The position numbers were made by a program, and so were the translations under genes. DNA of 33,268 nt, from the NCBI GenBank assembly GCA_022448945.1, contig JAKVCV010000030.1, forward strand, positions 1,884 through 35,151, in the 5' to 3' direction. Positions 17,644-24,462 of the stretch are shown in pieces (position 1 is the first letter of the stretch; each line of letters opens with the position of its first letter). The notes below the pieces were generated by a model. That model ran no database searches, was not told where the DNA came from, and saw only the letters and a list, made by a program, of their open reading frames with translations. The stretch is from Saprospiraceae bacterium (lineage in GTDB: Bacteria; Bacteroidota; Bacteroidia; Chitinophagales; Saprospiraceae).

Positions 17644-18447
17644 CTAGTCTCTTACAACACGGACCTTTAGCCTTATATCATCTATTGGTCGTGCATAAGC
17701 ATCGGTTGTCTTATAGCATATACTGTCTATTAGTTCAAGACCTTCATAAACACGTCCAAAGACCGTATATTCCATATCTAATTGCGGGGAACCGCCCAAT
17801 TTATAATATAATTGCCTCTGTTCTTCAGTATATACGATATCGTGATTTCGTTCGTTTTTGTCTAATTGTATAGGTGATACAGAACTACCCTGAACGATAT
17901 AAAACTGACTACCTGAAGATTTTTTATCTGGATTCATTTCATCTGGTTGTCTTGCTGCCGCTAAGGCACCTTTGATATGAAAATAATTTTGACCAAACTC
18001 AGAATCAATTTTATGCGGTGGACCACCACCACCTAAACGTTGTCCTTTTTGTGCATTTCTAGAATTAGGGTCTCCTGATTGAGCCATAAAATTTTTTATA
18101 ACACGATGAAACATCAAACTATCATAATATCCTTGGTTGGACAATTTTAAAAAATTTTCTCTATGTTTTTGTGCATCGAAAAACAATTCAATTTTCATTA
18201 TACCAAACTTGGTTTCGATTTCTACTAAAGCGGAATAAGGATCAGGTTCTAAAATAATTTTAGTTGGTTCAACTTCTACTACATTTCCGGCCTTACGGAC
18301 TATTGTTTGCCGTCCATTATTATTGTAATATGTAGAATTAGTGTCACTATTTGATGAATTAGTTGTTGTACTTGTTGTTACACAAGCAGTAATAGAAAAA
18401 AATATTAAAACTATTATAATACAAAAAATAGTGTTATTTTTTTTCAC
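17644..18447 (-). CDS. Cyclophilin-type peptidyl-prolyl cis-trans isomerase, lipoprotein
   Basis: A 267-aa isomerase that speeds proline isomerisation during folding of exported proteins. I place the start at the GTG at 18447: it gives a short KKNN n-region, a hydrophobic stretch and the lipobox ITAC at residues 19-22, so the mature protein would be a lipid-anchored envelope protein. The longer frame begins at a TTG at 18531 that lies inside a promoter. After a low-complexity Ser/Thr/Asn linker, the cyclophilin domain shows FHRVIKNFMAQSGDP (catalytic Arg), the family loop GGGGPPHKI, SSGSQFYIVQG, and YTVFGRVYEGLELID. Neighbouring genes downstream encode many exported proteins, but a folding link is only inference. 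Followed by the 50-aa ORF in the same unit. Confidence 0.9.
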   Translation of the reverse strand: MKKNNTIFCIIIVLIFFSITACVTTSTTTNSSNSDTNSTYYNNNGRQTIVRKAGNVVEVEPTKIILEPDPYSALVEIETKFGIMKIELFFDAQKHRENFLKLSNQGYYDSLMFHRVIKNFMAQSGDPNSRNAQKGQRLGGGGPPHKIDSEFGQNYFHIKGALAAARQPDEMNPDKKSSGSQFYIVQGSSVSPIQLDKNERNHDIVYTEEQRQLYYKLGGSPQLDMEYTVFGRVYEGLELIDSICYKTTDAYARPIDDIRLKVRVVRD

Positions 18448-18499
18448 GCGAAAATTATTATTTAATAATAAGGTAAAATGTTTTTTTATAATATTGAGA

Positions 18500-18531
18500 C
18501 AAATATAATGAATCCAACTCAATCTACGCAA
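18500..18531 (-). promoter_or_regulatory. Promoter of the cyclophilin gene
   Basis: Minus strand: ATTG (18532-18529) then 21 bases then TATATTTG (18507-18500), matching the -33/TAnnTTTG pattern. It leaves a leader of about 45-50 bases before the GTG at 18447 and lies inside the longer open frame, which supports the shorter start. Confidence 0.55.
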
Positions 18532-18586
18532 TCAAATAATTAAACAAGGTCTCTAAGGTTACTTTCATATCATAATTAAAACTAAA

Positions 18587-18616
18587 AAGATTAAAACCTT
18601 TGAGGGTTTTAATCTT
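18587..18616 (-). terminator. Intrinsic terminator of the beta-propeller T9SS gene
   Basis: A perfect 12-bp stem (18587-18598 with 18605-18616), 6-base loop, and on the minus strand a T-rich tail. It lies 40 bases past the stop at 18656 and upstream of the cyclophilin promoter. Confidence 0.75.
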
Positions 18617-18655
18617 ATTTAATTATTAAAAGCATCATAATAGAAAATGCTTAAC

Positions 18656-20686
18656 CTAACGAACCTGAATAATTTTGCTAATATTTTCTTTTCCATTTTG
18701 AACAGACAAAAGATACATTCCTTCTAACCAATCTGAACAATTAAAAGATATTTGCTTTTTATTATTTAATGAGGTTTCAACTATTGTCCGACCTAAAGGA
18801 TCCGAAATTCTAATTAAAGCAGAAAAATCAAATTTATCACCAAAATGTAAATTTAATTGATCTTCAACAGGGTTAGGAAATACATGAATTTCCATTGGCT
18901 CTTGTACAACTTCGATATCAGTAGTTACTGAAGGCACTATTTTTCTTACCCGATTAGTAAGCCTATTAGTAAACCAAATATTTCCTTCAGGCCCAATTTT
19001 AAGACCTGTCAATCCAGAGGGACCAGTAGATAAACTCCCCAAATAATTTACAGGATTAACACTAATGTCATAAAATCGTATATCGCCAGTATTATAATCT
19101 CCAATAATCATTCTATTATCAACAATATCAATCCCACAAGGACGCGTCAAACCGGTATCAATAACTGTTTCAGAAACGACACCAGTCATTTGAGAATATT
19201 CAGCAACTGCCTCATAACCTGTTAATGCCGACTGAACCGTTCCTGTATTTGTATTCATTCTAAGAACTCTGTCATTACCTGTATCTACTATATATAACCA
19301 TCCAGTATTTTTATCTAATATCAAATGAGAGGGCACATAACTATCTTTCAGGACAGAAACCTGAGGATATCGTTTTATGATTGCATCTCCATGATATGAT
19401 TGTCCTGGACCATGGTCCTGAACAAAATCATAATAAACAATATTTCCGGAATTTCCATCAAAAACCCAATATGCATTATCCTTATGATGAGCAATTCCCA
19501 TCCCATGTGGTGTTTCGTGTAACATATCTAGATGACTCCCATTTGTTCCTGGGCCAGCATTTTGAGCATATATGGACATATCACTCGACCAAAGCGTAGG
19601 TCCTGTAAAAGGGGCACCTCCATCATGATTAGCATCATAGACACCAGGTGATGATGCCCAATTACTATTGGTTCCAAATGCAAGCGCAGTTGGTAAAGAC
19701 ATAAAATGCCATGCATTACCATCTCTTAAATATACAGAAGACTGGTTAGAAAGCCCTGCATTAAAAATTGTTACCGTACTACCCCCTGTAATTTCAGTGT
19801 CCTCATTAATTACCCAAAGTTCTTTTCTATTCAAATCAGAATGAAAATCTAAATCTGTTGGTTTATTAAGCTGATTTGAAGAAGTTGCAATTGTACTATA
19901 TACAGGTGGCGCAGCTAAAAAATCATCCATCCTATTAGGAATTACTGCCCCCTGATAAACATCAAGATTTATATTTACAGTATCATTATCATTGTATAAA
20001 TCAAGGTTGCCCGCATTTATATAATTCAACCATACTCTAATTGCCTGATTACCTGTAACTAAAGGAGTCCACAAAGTACTAAATTCAATTTGATATTCAC
20101 CTGCAGGAGCAACGGACAAACCATTAAAAGTCTCTGTGACGACAGGTTCTGAACCAGCCTTATAACTTAGTGTTAATGATGAAATTGTCGTACTACTTGT
20201 ATTTCGCAGACTTCCTTTTACAGAAACTGTTTCTCCAGTTCCAAGAACTGGGAAAGGACTAGTAATCGGATCCATAGAAATATCATATGCTAAAACTGGA
20301 GCGAAGAAAGTAGTTGATTCACTAGTTGAATATTCCCCGCCTGTGGCTACCATAACACCATTAACAGTTACAGAATATGAACCATTTCCCTCTGAACAAC
20401 ATATTCCATCACCATAACTATCAAAAATGGTAAAAATAACTTGAGTTCCCGTGGGAACACATACATCTTCATTGACAGGAGTGGTGTTATTATCAAAATA
20501 AGGGCCTCCACTAGAATATGTAGGACTCCCACCTGGACCTGTAAATTGCCAAGTAATTTCTGACCCCCAGTCATCAGGAACAATATTTAATTGTATTAAT
20601 GTCTCTCCTGCTGAACATTGTGAAAGAACAATTTTATTGATACAAAAAAACATGATAAAAATCATAAAAAAAGTAAAAATCCGCAT
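18656..20686 (-). CDS. Secreted beta-propeller protein with DSYGDGICC module and T9SS sorting domain
   Basis: A 676-aa exported protein. The ATG at 20686 starts a signal peptide (MRIFTFFMIFIMFF... IVLSQ); the frame is open to 20737. Right after cleavage comes a cysteine-rich module of about 105 residues with the motif DSYGDGICC followed by GNGSYSVTVNG and GGEYSTSES. Residues about 135-255 look like a CARDB/Ig-like domain (VPVLGTGETVSVKG-type sheet). The large central part (about 260-580) resembles an NHL/SMP-30-like propeller, with repeating pieces such as WLYIVDTGNDRVLRM, MIIGDYNTGDIRFYD and IWFTNRLTNRVRKI. The last 80 residues are a T9SS type A sorting domain (VFPNPVEDQLNL, GMYLLSV). Probably displayed on or released from the cell surface. 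Ligand or activity unknown. Confidence 0.85.
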   Translation of the reverse strand: MRIFTFFMIFIMFFCINKIVLSQCSAGETLIQLNIVPDDWGSEITWQFTGPGGSPTYSSGGPYFDNNTTPVNEDVCVPTGTQVIFTIFDSYGDGICCSEGNGSYSVTVNGVMVATGGEYSTSESTTFFAPVLAYDISMDPITSPFPVLGTGETVSVKGSLRNTSSTTISSLTLSYKAGSEPVVTETFNGLSVAPAGEYQIEFSTLWTPLVTGNQAIRVWLNYINAGNLDLYNDNDTVNINLDVYQGAVIPNRMDDFLAAPPVYSTIATSSNQLNKPTDLDFHSDLNRKELWVINEDTEITGGSTVTIFNAGLSNQSSVYLRDGNAWHFMSLPTALAFGTNSNWASSPGVYDANHDGGAPFTGPTLWSSDMSIYAQNAGPGTNGSHLDMLHETPHGMGIAHHKDNAYWVFDGNSGNIVYYDFVQDHGPGQSYHGDAIIKRYPQVSVLKDSYVPSHLILDKNTGWLYIVDTGNDRVLRMNTNTGTVQSALTGYEAVAEYSQMTGVVSETVIDTGLTRPCGIDIVDNRMIIGDYNTGDIRFYDISVNPVNYLGSLSTGPSGLTGLKIGPEGNIWFTNRLTNRVRKIVPSVTTDIEVVQEPMEIHVFPNPVEDQLNLHFGDKFDFSALIRISDPLGRTIVETSLNNKKQISFNCSDWLEGMYLLSVQNGKENISKIIQVR

Positions 20687-20796
20687 AATAAATTTTTTAG
20701 TAATAGTTTTATAACCAGGTATATTGGGTATGATCAAATATTATTTTTATACTAAGATTACTTTACCCCAGGATATAATTAAAATAAAAACTTTGC

Positions 20797-20804
20797 CAAA
20801 TATA
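20797..20804 (-). promoter_or_regulatory. Possible -7 element of the beta-propeller T9SS gene
   Basis: Minus strand TATATTTG matches TAnnTTTG, 110 bases upstream of the ATG at 20686. No -33 TTTG is seen at the right spacing, so this is tentative. Confidence 0.25.
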
Positions 20805-20882
20805 TTTTTAATTTAGGCTAAATTATAAAATAAAAAGAGTATTAAAATTACAAATAAAAACTATTCTTTCGATTCTAATCTC

Positions 20883-22526
20883 TCATTCGATAAATAAAAT
20901 AGATCTACTTAATTGGGATTGATTGGATTTAATATTCAAAAAATAAACACCATTTTGATTGTTTTGTTTAAATAAGGGTATTAAATGTGTACCAATATTC
21001 ATATCCTTAAAAAGAAAAGATTGAACCACTTTACCATAAACATCACTAAGGCTTATCTTAATATCAGTGGGTTCTGTAACCGTGAAACAAATATTAGTAC
21101 TAATTTTAGAAGGGTTTGGTATAATTTGAAGATCTATTAGATCTTTTGTTACTTGTCCGCTAAATTTCTGAATTGCTACTGTAGTATCGATATTAAATTT
21201 AGCAATAAATACATCATAGCCATATTGGCTCATTATAGTATCTTGAATAAATATTGTAGTATCTTGAAAGCTACCTGTCAAATACAAAGTATTTGAATTT
21301 TGTACCAACAAATCAAAACCAAAATCATTGTAATCATATCCAAAATCCTGTGCCCATATACAGGTTCCATATTGATCGAATTTAGTAATAAAAATATCGG
21401 TAGGTCTATTGAAATGCCTATTATATAATGTATCGGCACCTAGTATCAAAACACTATCTAATGTACCCATTATATATACATTATTAGAAGCATCAAAGTC
21501 AACGGCATAAACGCGTTCATCAAATTCACCAGCCAAAGAACTTGACCAAAGTACATTTCCATTTACATCAAACTTAATAATGTAGCCATCTTCTTCTTTT
21601 TCACCATTCAAAGTAATTGAATCAACAATCATAGAACGATCATACCAACCTACTGCATAAATATCCTGATTTGCATCAACATTTATATCCACACCCTCAT
21701 CTGCAGCAGCTCCTCCCATAGTTTTGATCCACTGAAGAATACCATTTTTATCAATTTTAGCTACATATGCATCGTAACTACCAACACCAAATAAAGTATC
21801 ATTTCCTGGTAAAAACATAAGATCCCTAAAAGCGCCTGTAATATATATATTGTCTATATTATCTGTAACAATAGCACGTCCATCTTCAAATGCCGGCCCT
21901 CCTATTGATCGCAACCAGATTAAATTCCCCATCTGGTCAAATGTAGCAATAAATATATCTCTAAGACCGTTTCCCTGAATTGTAGTGGTATCAATATTTA
22001 AATCATTTTCAAAATAACCCGTAACACACAAATTGCCATTTTCTGACAAACAAATATCATTGGCACTTTCATACCCTAGCCCACCCCCAGCGTTTGCCCA
22101 TTGTATAGTTCCAGAGCTATCAATTTTAACTAAAATTAAATCCATCTCATTCTGACTAACCAAACTATCATTATTATAATATACAGTACCTTTAAATTCT
22201 CCAACTATATAAATCTGATTGTCATCCTGTACTGCAATACCATTAAGACGATCTACGCTACTACCATTAAGTTGATTGATCCATATTAGATTGCCATTTT
22301 GACTAAACTTTGCTACAAACCCATCTTCTCCACCAGTAGCACTAATACTCCCAAAATACTCCTGAAAAAACCCCACTACGTACAAATCACCACATGGTGC
22401 TAGTGCCATACTACTCGTTTGTTCATAGAGGCTACCCGGTATAGTGTTGACCCATTCTTTCTGTAGTGGTTGTCCATTTAAATAAATTGAAAAAAAACTA
22501 ATAACCATTAGTAATATAATTTTCAT
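20883..22526 (-). CDS. Secreted SBBP-repeat beta-propeller protein with T9SS sorting domain
   Basis: An exported protein of 547 aa from the ATG at 22526 (signal peptide MKIILLMVISFFSIYLNGQ); an ATG at 22562 would add 12 residues before it. The body is a series of about eight repeats of 50-60 residues with the SBBP (beta-propeller) signature: N-YI-GF-, then D-FVAKFSQNGNLIWINQ or close variants such as DAYVAKIDKNGILQWIK and DIFIATFDQMGNLIWLR. The final 80 residues are a T9SS type A domain (IIPNPSKISTNI, NGVYFLNIKS). Such proteins are exported in many Bacteroidota; the role is unknown, probably surface binding. It lies upstream of the other leftward propeller gene by 196 bases without a visible terminator between them. 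Confidence 0.87.
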   Translation of the reverse strand: MKIILLMVISFFSIYLNGQPLQKEWVNTIPGSLYEQTSSMALAPCGDLYVVGFFQEYFGSISATGGEDGFVAKFSQNGNLIWINQLNGSSVDRLNGIAVQDDNQIYIVGEFKGTVYYNNDSLVSQNEMDLILVKIDSSGTIQWANAGGGLGYESANDICLSENGNLCVTGYFENDLNIDTTTIQGNGLRDIFIATFDQMGNLIWLRSIGGPAFEDGRAIVTDNIDNIYITGAFRDLMFLPGNDTLFGVGSYDAYVAKIDKNGILQWIKTMGGAAADEGVDINVDANQDIYAVGWYDRSMIVDSITLNGEKEEDGYIIKFDVNGNVLWSSSLAGEFDERVYAVDFDASNNVYIMGTLDSVLILGADTLYNRHFNRPTDIFITKFDQYGTCIWAQDFGYDYNDFGFDLLVQNSNTLYLTGSFQDTTIFIQDTIMSQYGYDVFIAKFNIDTTVAIQKFSGQVTKDLIDLQIIPNPSKISTNICFTVTEPTDIKISLSDVYGKVVQSFLFKDMNIGTHLIPLFKQNNQNGVYFLNIKSNQSQLSRSILFIE

Positions 22527-22727
22527 AACTTTAATTGTATTTTGATTCCATTTATATATCATTAGATTACAAATTAGTAGATTTAAGACAACAAAATCTA
22601 TAAAAAATATTTAAGCACCCCAAATAATTGTTTATGATTAACACTTAATAATTGGAAATAGATTTTTTATTAACCTCTAAACAATAGTTTAAAATCATAC
22701 CTTAATCAACATAAATATTATAAAATA

Positions 22728-24371
22728 ATGAAAACCCTAATTTTAATAATTTTACTAATTCCTATACTTCTAAGCGGGCAAAACAAAATCAATAATATAA
22801 GTCAAACTGAAATAACAAAAACTAGTTTTCAATTATCGTGGGAAAGTACTGAAAAAGGCATACCTGCTATTCAATATGGATTAACTAAAGAATTGGAGTT
22901 CGGTATAGTACACGGAAATTCAGTTAACCCTATTAATCATCGTGCAAAACTGATAAATTTAAACCCTGCCACTTTTTATTTTGCACGCCCAGTTCTTATC
23001 AATAACAAAGATACGCTTTTTGGCAAAATTGAACTTTATAGTACGCAATCGAACTCTACTGGTGTTATAAACGTCATTTTCAATAAAGGCGTTGATTCTA
23101 CATATTCTTCTGGCCAATCGCCTTATATAGCTTCTGGTGGTAACAATATTAAAGATGAAATTATTAATATGATTAATCAGGCAACAAGTACTATTGATAT
23201 AGCCTTATATAACAACTCGAGAGCCGCTATAGTTTCAGCTTTAACTGCCGCCCATAATAATGGAATTCGTGTACGTTATATAGCAAATATAGGAACCAGC
23301 AATTATGCCTTAGACCCTGCTCCTCCGTTTCCAGTGTTTTATGTTAACCCTAATGATCATATGCATAATAAATTTATGCTCATAGATGTTGATAGTGTAA
23401 ACCAATCCTGGGTATGGACTAGCTCAATGAACTGGACCTACACAGACATGTATAATAATTATAACAATTGCCTAGCTATTCAAGATCAGGCATTGGCTCA
23501 GGCCTATACCCTGGAATTTGAAGAAATGTGGGGAAGCAGTTCTGTAAATTACGACTCTACCCTTTCGAAAGTAGGATCTCAGAAAACCGATAACACGCCT
23601 CATACTTTTAATATTGGTGGCAGAACAATTGAATTATACTTCTCTCCAGGTGACAACACTACAAGTAAAATTGAATCAGCATTAAATTCTGCTGATTATG
23701 ATTTGGAATTTTGTTTGTTTTCATTTACTAGAAATGACTTAGGGGCAGCTGTAATAAACGCACATAATTCAGGAGTATTAGAACATGGTTTAATGCAAAA
23801 CATAAACGATATAGGTTCTGAATATAATTTATTGGTTAGTGAGGGCGTAAATATTCTTGCAGACAATCACAGTTTTGCTTTACATCACAAATACGCAATT
23901 ATTGATGCAGGAAATTCACTTTCCGATCCTCAAGTGATTACTGGTTCACATAATTGGACTACCGCTGCAGAAGAAGATAATGACGAAAACACGCTTATAA
24001 TACACGATGCAGCCATTACTAACCTTTATGTTCAAGAATTTTCATTAAGATGGTGTGAAGTAAAAAACAATAGCAATTGCAACTTACCATTTACGACATC
24101 TTCTCAAATAATTAATGATACTCAACAAGAATTAATTTTATTCCCCAACCCCATAAAAAATGAAGCAACGATTCGTTTTGAACATATTTGTCCTTCCAAA
24201 TTAGTTGCAAAATTATTTAATGTCTCTGGCCAACTTATTGATCAATTCGAATATGATAGTCATCAAAAAGAATATTATCTAGATTTTAGTTCTATTAATA
24301 CAGGATTATATTATCTGATTATAAAAACCGATAATAAAAGCTGGCAACAGCCCATTAGTATTTCTAAATAA
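22728..24371 (+). CDS. Secreted phospholipase D-like protein with two HKD motifs and T9SS sorting domain
   Basis: A 547-aa exported protein: signal peptide (MKTLILIILLIPILLSGQ), an Fn3-like domain (about 20-105; FQLSWESTEKG), then two phospholipase D-like halves. The first HKD motif is His213, Lys215, Asp220 (HNKFMLID) followed by WTSSMNWT; the second is His386, Lys388, Asp393 (HHKYAIID) followed by TGSHNWTTAAE. Both halves are intact, so one chain can form the active site, acting on a phosphodiester by a covalent phospho-His intermediate. The TGS-NWT pattern is closer to the nuclease/PLD6-like branch than to lipid-specific PLDs, so an extracellular nuclease is as likely as a lipase. The last 80 residues are a T9SS domain (LFPNPIKNEATI). 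Divergent from the SBBP gene. Confidence 0.88.
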   Translation: MKTLILIILLIPILLSGQNKINNISQTEITKTSFQLSWESTEKGIPAIQYGLTKELEFGIVHGNSVNPINHRAKLINLNPATFYFARPVLINNKDTLFGKIELYSTQSNSTGVINVIFNKGVDSTYSSGQSPYIASGGNNIKDEIINMINQATSTIDIALYNNSRAAIVSALTAAHNNGIRVRYIANIGTSNYALDPAPPFPVFYVNPNDHMHNKFMLIDVDSVNQSWVWTSSMNWTYTDMYNNYNNCLAIQDQALAQAYTLEFEEMWGSSSVNYDSTLSKVGSQKTDNTPHTFNIGGRTIELYFSPGDNTTSKIESALNSADYDLEFCLFSFTRNDLGAAVINAHNSGVLEHGLMQNINDIGSEYNLLVSEGVNILADNHSFALHHKYAIIDAGNSLSDPQVITGSHNWTTAAEEDNDENTLIIHDAAITNLYVQEFSLRWCEVKNNSNCNLPFTTSSQIINDTQQELILFPNPIKNEATIRFEHICPSKLVAKLFNVSGQLIDQFEYDSHQKEYYLDFSSINTGLYYLIIKTDNKSWQQPISISK

Positions 24372-24408
24372 TAAAAAAAGGCCAGAACTTGATGAGTTCT
24401 GACCTTTT
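24372..24408. terminator. Bidirectional terminator between convergent PLD and PKD genes
   Basis: Stem AAAAGG(C)CAGAACT (24376-24389) pairs with AGTTCTG(A)CCTTTT (24395-24408), with a single mismatch and a 5-base loop. T runs follow on both strands: TTTT on plus, seven T on minus. It sits 4 bases after the PLD stop and 55 bases after the leftward PKD stop at 24463. Confidence 0.82.
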
Positions 24409-24462
24409 AAATACTTCGATACTTATATTAAACTTACAAGAAATTGCTATTATCGGTGTGAA

